NCBI GenBank assembly: GCA_963764685.1
Contig: CAVXTT010000020.1
Location: forward strand, 372,001 to 436,000
From: CAVXTT01 sp963764685
GTDB taxonomy: Bacteria; Bacteroidota; Ignavibacteria; Ignavibacteriales; Ignavibacteriaceae
Length of the DNA: 64,000 nt
Reading direction: 5' to 3'
Shown: positions 7,469 through 15,998 of the stretch, in pieces
Layout of the letters: each line of letters starts with the position of its first letter
Numbering within the stretch: the stretch's first letter is position 1
Notes under the pieces: model-generated
Databases searched by the model: none
What the model saw: the letters and a program-made list of their open reading frames with translations, nothing else
What the model was told of the DNA's origin: nothing
Translations under genes and position numbers: made by a program

Positions 7469-9247
7469 ATGAAACTATATTACCAGTACATTCCTTCCTT
7501 TAGAGTGGTGCTTATACTCTTCTTATTATTTACAAATCCTCTGAATAATTTATTCGCCGAAATCCGTTACGTAAGCAAAACCGGCTCATCTACTCCACCG
7601 TTCTTAACTTGGGAAACAGCAGCTGATTCAATCATGGAAGCCATTAATATTTGTCACTCAGGAGATACGATCTATGTTGCCAATGGATTGTACCATGAAA
7701 GTGTTGTAATGATACCTGGTTTAGCTTTAATCGGGGCTGGGATGGATAGCTGTATTATCAATTCAACAGGAGTCTTGTATTATGCTGTGAAGGTGACAGA
7801 TAGTTGTTACCTTACAGGATTTCAGCTTCAAGCACCGGAAAATGGTATCTTAGTTTATGATTCAACAATACCAATGAGCATTGTGATCATTGAAAATAAT
7901 AAAATCACTAATACACGATATGGCATTGATATCAGTGGCACTAAATATAAATTGATCTCTAAAAATATAATTTCGGATACAGAGACAGGAATATATACCT
8001 CCCAGGCAAATCCGACAATCTCAGAAAATGTTATTTACATAAATAACAATATTGGCGAGGCGATATACAATGGAATCCTGGGAAGGCCACATTGTTTTAA
8101 CAATATTATTATTTGTCAAAATGCCGGGACTGTTATCTACGGCAGTTTATCTTTATACGAAAACAATCTTATTTATGGAAAAGGTACAGATGGTATATGG
8201 AGTTACAGTGATACCTTTAGGAATAATGTCATCCATGGCACGATTGGTTTCGAAACAGGCATTTTTGGCGCCAACTCGCAAATCATAAATAACAGCGTTG
8301 AAAAGACTGTAGATGGTATCTGGTATGATGTTCAAGGAGGTCCACCCCCTGTTATAAAGTATAATAATTTATTCAATAACTTTAGAAATTCACAAAATAT
8401 AACTCTCGACAGCACAAACATCAGCTATGACCCGATGTTTGCAAACCCTGATAGTCTTGACTTTCACCTTCAGAAATATTCTCCTTTGATTGATGCAGGC
8501 GATCCGATGATTCTTGATCAGGACGGCAGCCGCTCGGATATTGGGTTATTCGGGGGACCTTATGGTGAAAGCTACACCTACCGGGATCTTGCACCGGGAC
8601 CTCCTTCAAACCTTACTGCTGTTTATGACTCAGGATTTGTCCGGCTCAGATGGAATAAAAACACAGAAGCAGATTTCCTGAATTACAGGATATACAGGGA
8701 CACTCTCCCTGATTTTATGTATGATTCAACAAGACTAATCGGAGTAACCGCAGACAGCTTCTATTATGATGACCTGCCTGAAAAGTATATTGCAATGAAT
8801 TATTATTACAAGATAACGGCAATAGACAGCACAGGACATCAATCAGCACCAAGCGAAGAAGTACACTTAAACATAACCGGAGCAGCAGAAGGACCACCAG
8901 TGGTTGTAGAGCATTACCAGCTGCTGAATAATTATCCCAATCCGTTTAACTCAAGTACAATGATTCCCTACAGGTTAAAAGAACCGGGATATGTAAAACT
9001 GTACATATATGATATAAAAGGAGAAGTTGTAAGTCTGTTAGTTAACGATTATCAGCAGGCAGGATATTATGAAGTAAGATTTAACCCCACAGCAAAGGAA
9101 AGGAAACAGGGTGAAACCGGACAAGGTTGGTGGACAGGATATAATGATGATATAGCCACAGGAATATATCTGTACCAGATAATGGTCAGAGGAGAAGGAA
9201 ACATCCCTGTATTTACAGATATGGGAAAGATGATATTGCTTAAATGA
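7469..9247 (+). CDS. Secreted right-handed beta-helix protein with T9SS sorting domain
   Basis: I chose the ATG at 7469 because it gives a clean signal peptide (hydrophobic VVLILFLLF, cleavage near LFA); in-frame starts further upstream only add a non-signal extension. Residues of about 35-330 are a parallel beta-helix of the pectate-lyase/DUF1565 kind (AINICHSGDTIYVANGLYHE and repeating NNxI turns, ending at DIGLFGGPYGE). A fibronectin type III-like domain follows (GPPSNLTAVYDSGFVRLRW). The C-terminal 90 residues hold NNYPNPFNSSTMIPY and end in a sorting domain with GIYLYQIMVRG. It is probably exported by T9SS and anchored on the surface; a polysaccharide ligand is only inferred from the fold. 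Confidence 0.85.
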   Translation: MKLYYQYIPSFRVVLILFLLFTNPLNNLFAEIRYVSKTGSSTPPFLTWETAADSIMEAINICHSGDTIYVANGLYHESVVMIPGLALIGAGMDSCIINSTGVLYYAVKVTDSCYLTGFQLQAPENGILVYDSTIPMSIVIIENNKITNTRYGIDISGTKYKLISKNIISDTETGIYTSQANPTISENVIYINNNIGEAIYNGILGRPHCFNNIIICQNAGTVIYGSLSLYENNLIYGKGTDGIWSYSDTFRNNVIHGTIGFETGIFGANSQIINNSVEKTVDGIWYDVQGGPPPVIKYNNLFNNFRNSQNITLDSTNISYDPMFANPDSLDFHLQKYSPLIDAGDPMILDQDGSRSDIGLFGGPYGESYTYRDLAPGPPSNLTAVYDSGFVRLRWNKNTEADFLNYRIYRDTLPDFMYDSTRLIGVTADSFYYDDLPEKYIAMNYYYKITAIDSTGHQSAPSEEVHLNITGAAEGPPVVVEHYQLLNNYPNPFNSSTMIPYRLKEPGYVKLYIYDIKGEVVSLLVNDYQQAGYYEVRFNPTAKERKQGETGQGWWTGYNDDIATGIYLYQIMVRGEGNIPVFTDMGKMILLK

Positions 9248-9261
9248 ACCTGACCCAGATC

Positions 9262-10392
9262 TTATTCCAGTCTTTTCCTGAACCGAAGAGAGCTTAAGGT
9301 CAGGATCAATATGCCGAACGTGAATAACATAAATGTTTCAAAGACAAGATCTGCAGGTCCGCTTCCTTTCAATATAATATCCCTGACCATCGTTGTATAA
9401 TACTTTAAAGGGATAAAATAAGTGATGTATTGGATAACCTGCGGCATATTTTCTATCGGAAAAGCAAAACCCGAGAGGTAAATCATCGGCATCAGCAGAC
9501 CGAATAATGCAACAAGCATTGCCTGCTGCTGGGTTTTTGAAATTGTAGAGATGAATAGTCCGAATCCCAAAGTAGATAGAACGAACAGAAGTGAAACGAA
9601 TAAAAGGAATAAATAACTCCCCCTGACATGTATTCCGAACCAGAAAACCATTACTGCCAGCACAATAAGCACAACTACAAAACCTAATATGAAAAATGGG
9701 ATCAGCTTTCCCAATATAAGCTGATATGGTTTGATCGGAGTTACAATAAGCTGTTCCAGTGTCCCTATTTCACGTTCCTTTACAATAGCCATCGACATAA
9801 GGATAGTTGTTATCACCATTAAAACTAATCCCATTATAGCAGGAACCATAAAGTTACGGGTCTTCAGGTCAGGATTGTACCAAACTCTTATCTCCGGGGT
9901 TATCACTCCTGTATAAACTGTCTTCCTTCCACTTCTTTCTGCATAATCTGCAATTATATTTTTCGCAAATCCTGCAATGATCCCTGCTGCATACCCTGCA
10001 GCTATTGATGCTTTATTCCCATCTGAACCGTCAAAAATACCCTGTACCTTAACCTGTTCTCTTCTGTTTAGATTCTTTTCAAAATCTTTAGGGATAACTA
10101 TTGCTGTTAATGCTTTACCTTTATCAATAAGGGATTCTATCTCCTCATATTTTGAAGCATAGTGTATAACAGAAAAGTAGCCGGAGGCTTCAAACTTTTC
10201 AATTAAATTTCTGCTGGTAACAGTTCTATCATTATCCATTACTACAGTATTTATATTATCCAGATCCATGGTGGCGGCATAACCTAAAAAGACAAGCTGC
10301 AGAACAGGAGCCATAAATATTATAGCAAACAGGCGGGGATCGCGCTGCAGCTGAAGAAATTCTTTGATCACTATCATCAGGATAATTCTCAT
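9262..10392 (-). CDS. ABC-2 type efflux permease (YbhR/YhhJ-like)
   Basis: This is a 376-residue ABC-2 permease with one N-terminal membrane segment, a large periplasmic domain (about residues 45-170, containing TAIVIPKDFEKNL) and five C-terminal membrane segments. The cytoplasmic signature VKEREIGTLEQLIVTPIKPYQLILGK is typical of the family. It is the last gene of the efflux operon and overlaps the previous permease by 4 bases (ATGA). The two permeases probably form the heterodimeric channel. The substrate is unknown; multidrug export is usual for YbhFSR-like systems. Confidence 0.88.
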   Translation of the reverse strand: MRIILMIVIKEFLQLQRDPRLFAIIFMAPVLQLVFLGYAATMDLDNINTVVMDNDRTVTSRNLIEKFEASGYFSVIHYASKYEEIESLIDKGKALTAIVIPKDFEKNLNRREQVKVQGIFDGSDGNKASIAAGYAAGIIAGFAKNIIADYAERSGRKTVYTGVITPEIRVWYNPDLKTRNFMVPAIMGLVLMVITTILMSMAIVKEREIGTLEQLIVTPIKPYQLILGKLIPFFILGFVVVLIVLAVMVFWFGIHVRGSYLFLLFVSLLFVLSTLGFGLFISTISKTQQQAMLVALFGLLMPMIYLSGFAFPIENMPQVIQYITYFIPLKYYTTMVRDIILKGSGPADLVFETFMLFTFGILILTLSSLRFRKRLE

Positions 10393-11522
10393 TGCTCTAC
10401 CTCTGCTTTTCTGCTTATGAGCGTGGCAAGCATTAAAAACACAAAAGAGAAAATCAGCAGATAAATGATCTGATCCCAGAATGCCGGGATTCCTGCCCCC
10501 TTAAGAAGAATACTTCGAAGAATTACCAGGTAAAATTTTGACGGGGTAATATTGGTTAATATCTGAATAGCGGCAGGCATGCTTTCTATGGGGAAAATAA
10601 ATCCCGATAAAATAACTGAGGGGAGCAGCGAGGCAAGTGTTGCGATCTGAAAAGCGACCTGCTGTGATTCTGCAATGGCTGAAATAAATATTCCAAGGTT
10701 TAAGGATGCAAATAAAAAAAGAAGTGTTGTTAAAAAGAGGAGCAGAATGCTTCCTTTTATCACAATGCCGAAAAGCAGATATCCTGCAAATAATATAGAG
10801 GCGGCATTAAGTAAGGCGATCACTGTGTAGGGTATAGTTTTTCCGACCAATAATTCCATTGAGGAGATAGGGGAGACCCTGATTTGTTCCATTGTCCCTC
10901 TTTCTTTTTCCCTTACAAGGGATAAGGAAATTGAGACTACAGCTGTAATGATCAGGATCATTCCAATTAGTCCTGGTATCAGGAAACGTGTGGAGTTGAG
11001 ATCAGGATTATACCAGAATAAAGGTTCAAACTCCAAAGGAACTAAAGTAATTTTACCTGATGAAGCCATTACATCGGAAGATAATTTTCCCGAATACGAT
11101 AAAACTGCCTTGTTAAAGTAGTTCATAATAATGGCAGCAGTATTAGAATTTACACCGTCGACAAGTACCTGTATCTTTGTTTCCTTATTAGAATAAAACT
11201 TTTCTGTAAAATCATCAGGTATAACAATTACGCACTGCGCCTTATGCTGTTCAAGATATTCTTTTATATCATTCTCATCATAAAGAATATTCATAATTTT
11301 GAAGTATTCGGAACTGCTAAGAGTATTGACGAACTCGCGGCTCTCGAATGATTTATCTCTGTCGTATACAGCTGTTTTTATATGCTTCACATCAAAGCTG
11401 ATTGCATAACCAAATATTACCAGAAGCATAAGCGGGAAAGCAAACAAAAGGAAAAGCATCCTCGTATCGCGTCTCAGCTGTCTTATTTCTTTCAGTGCAA
11501 TTGCTTTAATCCTTTTGAGCAT
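10389..11522 (-). CDS. ABC-2 type efflux permease (YbhS-like)
   Basis: This 377-residue paralogue of the next permease has the same layout: an N-terminal membrane segment, a periplasmic domain with CVIVIPDDFTEKF, then five membrane segments. It has the signature VREKERGTMEQIRVSPISSMELLVGK. It starts two bases after the stop of the upstream ATPase gene, which implies translational coupling. Together with the second permease it should form the membrane part of the exporter. Confidence 0.88.
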   Translation of the reverse strand: MLKRIKAIALKEIRQLRRDTRMLFLLFAFPLMLLVIFGYAISFDVKHIKTAVYDRDKSFESREFVNTLSSSEYFKIMNILYDENDIKEYLEQHKAQCVIVIPDDFTEKFYSNKETKIQVLVDGVNSNTAAIIMNYFNKAVLSYSGKLSSDVMASSGKITLVPLEFEPLFWYNPDLNSTRFLIPGLIGMILIITAVVSISLSLVREKERGTMEQIRVSPISSMELLVGKTIPYTVIALLNAASILFAGYLLFGIVIKGSILLLFLTTLLFLFASLNLGIFISAIAESQQVAFQIATLASLLPSVILSGFIFPIESMPAAIQILTNITPSKFYLVILRSILLKGAGIPAFWDQIIYLLIFSFVFLMLATLISRKAEVEQ

Positions 11523-11524
11523 AT

Positions 11525-12448
11525 TTATTTATCCTTCTCGAGCAGATGAATAAATACATCTTCCAGCGTGGGGGTTATCCTGTCAATTCTTACAACCTGA
11601 ATGCCGTTTAACGAAAGGTCTTTACGTATCATATCAGGGTTTTCAAACTTTTCGTTAACACTTATATGTACATAATTTCCAAAGATTGAAGTATCATCCA
11701 CATAATCTCTTTTCTCCATCAGTTCCATAGTTTCGACAACTTTTCCTGTTTCAATTTCATATATCGGATTTTTCAGGTAATTAGTTTTAAGCTGTTTCGG
11801 GTTTCCTTCCGCAATAAGTTTTCCTGCATTTATAAGAATGATATTATTGCAAAATTCTGCTTCCTCGAGATAGTGGGTAGTAACAAGCACTGTGATCTCC
11901 CTGGATGAAAGATCATTTATCAGATCCCAGAAACTTCTTCTTGAAATTGGATCAACACCGCTTGTAGGTTCATCAAGGAATACAATCCCCGGGTGATGGA
12001 TTACAGCAGTACCGAGAGCAAGCCGCTGTTTAATCCCGCCGGGTAGGGAAGCTGTTAAAACAGTTTGTTTACCTTCCAGGTTAGAGATCTTTAGCACCCA
12101 TTTTTTTCTTTCTTCGAGCAGATTTCCGTAAAGTCCGTAAATACCTCCATAAAAATTTATATTTTCCTCTACGGTAAGATCATTATATAGGGAAAATCGC
12201 TGCGACATATAGCCGATGCTTTTTTTTACTTCATCAGGCTGCTTCATAATGCTGAAACCGTTTATCAGGGCATCGCCTGATGTGGGAGCCAGAATGCCGC
12301 ATAACATTCTTATAGTTGTTGATTTACCGGCACCGTTAGCACCCAGGAAACCGAATACTTCCCCCTTCTTAACTGTAAATGAGACATTATCGACAGCTGT
12401 AAACTTTCCGAAGATTTTGGTGAGATTATTTACTTCAATGGAATACAT
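11525..12448 (-). CDS. ABC transporter ATP-binding protein (second ATPase of the efflux operon)
   Basis: This 307-residue protein has Walker A GANGAGKST (about residue 36), a Q-loop in GYMSQRFSLYNDLT, the signature region SLPGGIKQRLALG, Walker B IVFLDEPTSGVD, and the switch histidine in VLVTTHYLEEAE. The signature motif reads LPGG instead of LSGG, a change at a residue that contacts ATP, so this site of the heterodimer may be degenerate. In E. coli YbhF both ATPase halves are fused; here they are two genes overlapping by one base. Confidence 0.9.
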   Translation of the reverse strand: MYSIEVNNLTKIFGKFTAVDNVSFTVKKGEVFGFLGANGAGKSTTIRMLCGILAPTSGDALINGFSIMKQPDEVKKSIGYMSQRFSLYNDLTVEENINFYGGIYGLYGNLLEERKKWVLKISNLEGKQTVLTASLPGGIKQRLALGTAVIHHPGIVFLDEPTSGVDPISRRSFWDLINDLSSREITVLVTTHYLEEAEFCNNIILINAGKLIAEGNPKQLKTNYLKNPIYEIETGKVVETMELMEKRDYVDDTSIFGNYVHISVNEKFENPDMIRKDLSLNGIQVVRIDRITPTLEDVFIHLLEKDK

Positions 12449-13374
12449 CAGTAAGTCTTTTCAACCAGGTGAATAAATGCGTTTTCAAGTGAAGGTGGAA
12501 TTATTCTGTAATCCGAGACTTCAATTGAGTTCTCTTCAAGCAATTTTTTTATTGGAGCAATTTTCTCTTCCGCCCTTGCCAAAATAATATTTATCCTGTC
12601 GCCGAACAGATGTACCTCATAATCAGTTTTATCTTTTAACAGGCGGAATGCATCTCTGGCAGGGGAGCATACAATTTCTATCACCATCATATTTATTTTC
12701 TGCTTTACTGCCGAGGGTGTATCCAGACTCATTATCTCCCCCTTATGCATTAAAGCTATCCTGTTGCACCGCTCTGCTTCATCCAGATAGGGAGTTGACA
12801 TAATTATTGTAATCCCTTCCTTCTGCAAACCGGATAAGATTTTCCAGAAATCTCTTCTTGATACGGGATCAACACCTGTTGTAGGTTCATCCAGCAGGAG
12901 TAATTGAGGAGTATGTATCAGGCTGCAGGCAAGCGCAAGTTTTTGTTTCATACCGCCTGAAAGTTTATCCGCAAGTCTTTTTCTGAAGGGGGTTAATCTT
13001 GTAAATTCCAGCAGCTGGTCTCTCCGGGCGGAATAATTACGGACGCCGTGTATGTCGGCAAAGAACTGGATATTCTCATCAATTGTAAGGTCTCCGTAAA
13101 GACTGAACTTTTGAGAAAGGTAACCGGTGATGTTCTGAACTTCTTTTTTCTTCTTTTTAAGATCCAATCCGAAAAGTTCAGCAGTACCGGAATCCGGATT
13201 AAGCAGTCCGCACAAAATCCGTATAGTGGTTGTTTTACCCGCTCCGTCAGGACCAACGATACCGAACATTTCCCCCTTACCTACAGTTAACGAAATATTT
13301 TTTACGGCCTGGTTATCAGCAAAAGCTCTTGAAAGATCCTTAACAACTACAGCAGGTTCCATTGAAGACATCAA
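12448..13374 (-). CDS. ABC transporter ATP-binding protein (first ATPase of the efflux operon)
   Basis: This 308-residue ATPase has Walker A GPDGAGKTT, Q-loop GYLSQKFSLYGDLT, a canonical LSGGMKQKLALA signature and Walker B LLLLDEPTTGVD. The position of the switch histidine is occupied by proline: IIMSTPYLDEAE, where family members usually have STHYLDEAE or similar. With the LPGG variant in the partner ATPase this suggests that the two composite ATP sites are unequal. It overlaps the adaptor gene upstream by 4 bases. Confidence 0.88.
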   Translation of the reverse strand: MMSSMEPAVVVKDLSRAFADNQAVKNISLTVGKGEMFGIVGPDGAGKTTTIRILCGLLNPDSGTAELFGLDLKKKKKEVQNITGYLSQKFSLYGDLTIDENIQFFADIHGVRNYSARRDQLLEFTRLTPFRKRLADKLSGGMKQKLALACSLIHTPQLLLLDEPTTGVDPVSRRDFWKILSGLQKEGITIIMSTPYLDEAERCNRIALMHKGEIMSLDTPSAVKQKINMMVIEIVCSPARDAFRLLKDKTDYEVHLFGDRINIILARAEEKIAPIKKLLEENSIEVSDYRIIPPSLENAFIHLVEKTY

Positions 13375-14344
13375 TTAAAATAAATTACTGCGTCAGCCGG
13401 CATTCCTGATTTTAATTCCAGCTTTGGATTATTTAATCTGATTTTAACTGCAAAAACCAGTTTTGTTCTTTCATCTTTTGTCTGAATATTTTTAGGAGTA
13501 AACTCTGCTTCAGGAGATATAAAAATTACCTCACCTTTAAAGGATTTATCCGGGAAGGAGTCAACTGTAATATCAGCTTTGCTTCCCTGTTTAACCTTGC
13601 CCAGTTCTGTTTCAGGGATATAGATAATTAGGTCCACAACTTCAAGGTTGGATATCCTGAATAAAGAGCTGAAGGTGGATACCATTTCCCCCTTCTCGAC
13701 AAACTTTTTAACTATTATGCCGTCGACAGGGGAGATAACATAGCTGTCGTTTATATTTTTCTTAAGCAGTATCTGCAGCAGCTAATTGTCTCTTCAGGTT
13801 TCCTTTTGCCTGTTTAATTTCATCCGGGCGGGCAAGGTTTTTTAATTTCCTCAAATTTTCCCTTGCTGCCTGAAGCTGTGCGGCTGTAAGATCCACTCTT
13901 GCGGCGGCATCTTCCATCTGTTTTTTCGTAATGGAATGTGCCTCATAAAGATTATCCATCCTGTTTTTATCTTTTATGGCCAGTTCGTTATTTATCTCAG
14001 CCTGCTTCAGAGTTTCCTCTGCCTGGTTAATATCCTCCTCGCGCGCACCCGAAGTTAAAAGATTAAGCTGTGCTTCATTTACCTCAACTGTTGCGAGAGC
14101 CTGATCGAGCTGGAATTGAAGATTCTCGTGATCAATAATTAACATAGTATCACCGGCTGATAACAATGTTTCCCTCATCTTTCCTGATTTCAAGTATTTC
14201 ACCGGTAACCTTAGAGCTGATGGTTACGTTTATAGCCTCAATGTTTCCTGAGGCTGTTACACGGTCCTTATCATTATCATTTCCACAGCCTGACACAACA
14301 AAGAAAAAGATAAATATACCGGAATAAATTGCTGGGATTTTCAT
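13371..14344 (-). CDS. HlyD/YbhG-type membrane fusion protein (efflux adaptor), frame broken twice
   Basis: The reconstructed protein of about 324 residues starts at ATG 14344 with a lipoprotein signal (VVSGC). It has the first biotinyl-lipoyl-like half (ASGNIEAINVTISSKVTGEI), an alpha-hairpin coiled coil (about residues 80-170) and, in a third frame, the second lipoyl half and beta-barrel (DSYVISPVDGIIV, ETELGKVKQGSKADITVDSF). The frame must shift near 14160 (removing one base gives EGNIVSAGDTMLIID) and near 13768. Domain order is complete, so indels in the sequence are likely. The protein should bridge the ABC permeases to the outer membrane. Confidence 0.82.
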
Positions 14345-14948
14345 AAAGTTCCTTCTGGATTTTACGGAAAAGCTCTTTTCCTTTTTTAGTTAATATCCCG
14401 TTAAATAAAATTTCAAAAGTAATTTTGACTGCCTCATCGTATGAGAATTTATTGTAATAAAGAAAATCAGGATTAACCACTCCCCGCATCGAGGAAATAA
14501 ATAAAGTTATTATAATTTCATTCGGCTTATCTATAATCAGCTCTTCCCGTTTCCCCTGTTCAATTATAACCGATAGTGTAGCATACATTCTTTTGGTACG
14601 AAACTCATCTACCTGCTTCCACAGGTGGGGCATATGAATGCGAAGATCATTCAACCATTTATCACTGAAACGAAGAAGATTCTGTACAAGCATCTGAAGT
14701 ACATTGACGATCTTCTCCACGGCATTCTGATCCGTCCTTAAAATTTGTTCAATATTTCCACTTACCCGGCTGGTGATATCCGAAACGATGGCTTCAACAA
14801 TATTTTCTTTAGATGGAAAATATTTATAAATAGTCTTTTTGCTCATCTGGAGTTCAGCGGCAAGTGAATCCATTGAAGTCTTGTAAAAGCCTTCCTTCAG
14901 ATACCGCTCCTCTATCTGCTTTAAATATTTCTCTTTTTCAGGTTCCAT
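14277..14948 (-). CDS. TetR/AcrR-family transcriptional regulator of the efflux operon
   Basis: This 223-residue protein has a TetR helix-turn-helix at residues 14-60 (YKTSMDSLAAELQMSKKTIYKYFPSKENI). The C-terminal ligand domain is not diagnostic. It is the first gene of the run leading to the adaptor, two ATPases and two permeases, and most likely represses its own operon. Inverted and direct copies of GGAAACTAWT stand just upstream (14977-15043). The last 22 codons overlap the adaptor gene by 68 bases, unusually long; a one-base indel near the end could hide a true stop around 14343-14365. Confidence 0.85.
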   Translation of the reverse strand: MEPEKEKYLKQIEERYLKEGFYKTSMDSLAAELQMSKKTIYKYFPSKENIVEAIVSDITSRVSGNIEQILRTDQNAVEKIVNVLQMLVQNLLRFSDKWLNDLRIHMPHLWKQVDEFRTKRMYATLSVIIEQGKREELIIDKPNEIIITLFISSMRGVVNPDFLYYNKFSYDEAVKITFEILFNGILTKKGKELFRKIQKELYENPSNLFRYIYLFLCCVRLWK

Positions 14949-14976
14949 ATAGCCTTTTTATACTGATGTTTTCGAT

Positions 14977-15043
14977 GGAAACTATTTTAGTATTATTAGT
15001 GTAAATATAAATTGTGGAAACTAATTTGTCAAGAATAGTTTCC
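14977..15043. promoter_or_regulatory. Candidate TetR operator cluster (three GGAAACTAWT boxes)
   Basis: GGAAACTATT at 14977-14986, GGAAACTAAT at 15016-15025 and AATAGTTTCC at 15034-15043. The first and third are perfect 10-bp reverse complements; the second and third form a compact palindrome with 8-bp arms. They lie 29 to 95 bases upstream of the tetR start, where the operon promoter is expected. TetR dimers bind such palindromes; the assignment is by position and symmetry only. Confidence 0.55.
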
Positions 15044-15190
15044 CTGTAAAACTCCGTATAATTTTCATAAGTCATGCATCTCATAGCCTTTTAATCCGCT
15101 TAATCCAGTTCCTTTCCCCAATTTTTATCAAGGGAAATTTCACATTTAGATATGTTATTTACTTAGAATAGTACTAAGATTGTATATGTA

Positions 15191-15292
15191 TAAGCCATAC
15201 CTAAGCCATCTCTAGGCCATCTGTAAGCCATAAAACGGCACTTATGGCTTACAGATGGCTTAGAGATGGCTTACAGATGGCTTACAGATAAG
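15191..15292. repeat. Inverted array of 11-bp units around GGCACTT (locus 2)
   Basis: The left arm (15191-15232) has four units of type TAAGCCATCTC in strict 11-bp steps. The right arm (15244-15292) has four and a half units of type ATGGCTTACAG in strict 11-bp steps. The right unit is the reverse complement of the left one. GGCACTT (15237-15243) lies between. The whole could fold into one long hairpin or offer four-plus-four inverted binding sites. Confidence 0.92.
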
Positions 15293-15513
15293 CAATTATA
15301 AAGCAATTAGTAATAAATTTGAGTAATTTTTTCTCGCTTCAGGCAAAACTGAATGAGATTTAATCTGACCTGAAAAGTATTACATTTATCATAAGATCCC
15401 TCTCCAAAGTTTGGTTGAGGGATTCTTTATTTTTTTTGCCATCAGTTGGGATAGATATGTTTTAAATCTTTGAATAATGTCTCTTTTTTTCTATTTTTAA
15501 TGTCTTAATTTTT

Positions 15514-15587
15514 GGCGGGGTAGCTCAGTAGGTTAGAGCAGTGGAATCATAATCCACGTGTCGGGGGTTCGAATCCCTCCCCCGCTA
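15514..15587 (+). tRNA. tRNA with CAT anticodon, probably elongator tRNA-Met
   Basis: The cloverleaf is complete: acceptor stem GGCGGGG with CCCCGCT, D arm GCTC/GAGC, anticodon stem GTGGA/TCCAC with loop ATCATAA, T arm GGGGG-TTCGAAT-CCCTC and discriminator A. CCA is not encoded. The paired 1-72 position argues against initiator tRNA. Elongator Met is most likely. tRNA-Ile with CAT, the substrate of TilS (30946), cannot be excluded from the anticodon alone. Confidence 0.93.
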
Positions 15588-15610
15588 CTTTTATCAGGAG
15601 AAATATTTTT

Positions 15611-15961
15611 ATGTACTCAATTTTAGTTATTATCGCTTCAATAATCGCAATACTTTTGATCATTGTTGTACTTCTTCAATCCAGTAAGGGAGGAGGACTT
15701 GCAGGTACGTTCGGCGGTGCACAGATGGGTACTATGTTTGGTACCAGAAGGACTGCTGACTTTTTAAGCAGGGCGACCTGGTGGCTTGGTGGTACTCTTA
15801 CTATTCTTGCAATTGTTACGAATTTATTCTTTTTGCCCGGTCAAACAACTGCAGATCAGAGGGAAAGTATTATTCAGCGCTCGAACAGGAATAATCTTCC
15901 GCAAACTCCGACCTTGCCGCAGCAGAATATTCCGCAGACGCAACAGCAGCCCAAGAAATAA
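15611..15961 (+). CDS. secG: Preprotein translocase subunit SecG
   Basis: This 116-residue protein has the two membrane segments of SecG (residues 2-22 and 56-75) joined by the conserved loop LLQSSKGGGLAGTFGG, followed by a Gln/Pro-rich tail. It joins SecY and SecE in the inner-membrane channel driven by SecA (encoded at 42023). GGAG lies upstream of the ATG, 23 bases past the tRNA, and a hairpin terminator follows. Confidence 0.93.
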   Translation: MYSILVIIASIIAILLIIVVLLQSSKGGGLAGTFGGAQMGTMFGTRRTADFLSRATWWLGGTLTILAIVTNLFFLPGQTTADQRESIIQRSNRNNLPQTPTLPQQNIPQTQQQPKK

Positions 15962-15973
15962 AAAATTTATAAG

Positions 15974-15998
15974 GGATCCGGTATTTGCCGGATCCTTT
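15974..15998. terminator. Hairpin between secG and dacB, probably bidirectional terminator
   Basis: GGATCCGG (15974-15981) and CCGGATCC (15988-15995) form an 8-bp stem with a 6-base loop. A short T run follows on the plus strand and an AT-rich stretch on the minus strand. The two genes are convergent. Confidence 0.7.

Larger units (their letters stand above)
14949..15513. other. Intergenic region between tetR and the tRNA gene
   Basis: These 565 bp contain the candidate TetR operators (14977-15043) and the 11-bp array locus 2 (15191-15292). The rest is AT-rich. No coding frame of merit is visible. Confidence 0.7.

Noticed and set aside
15514..15587. Initiator tRNA-Met
   Set aside because: Position 1 pairs with 72 and the anticodon stem lacks the three consecutive G-C pairs of initiators.
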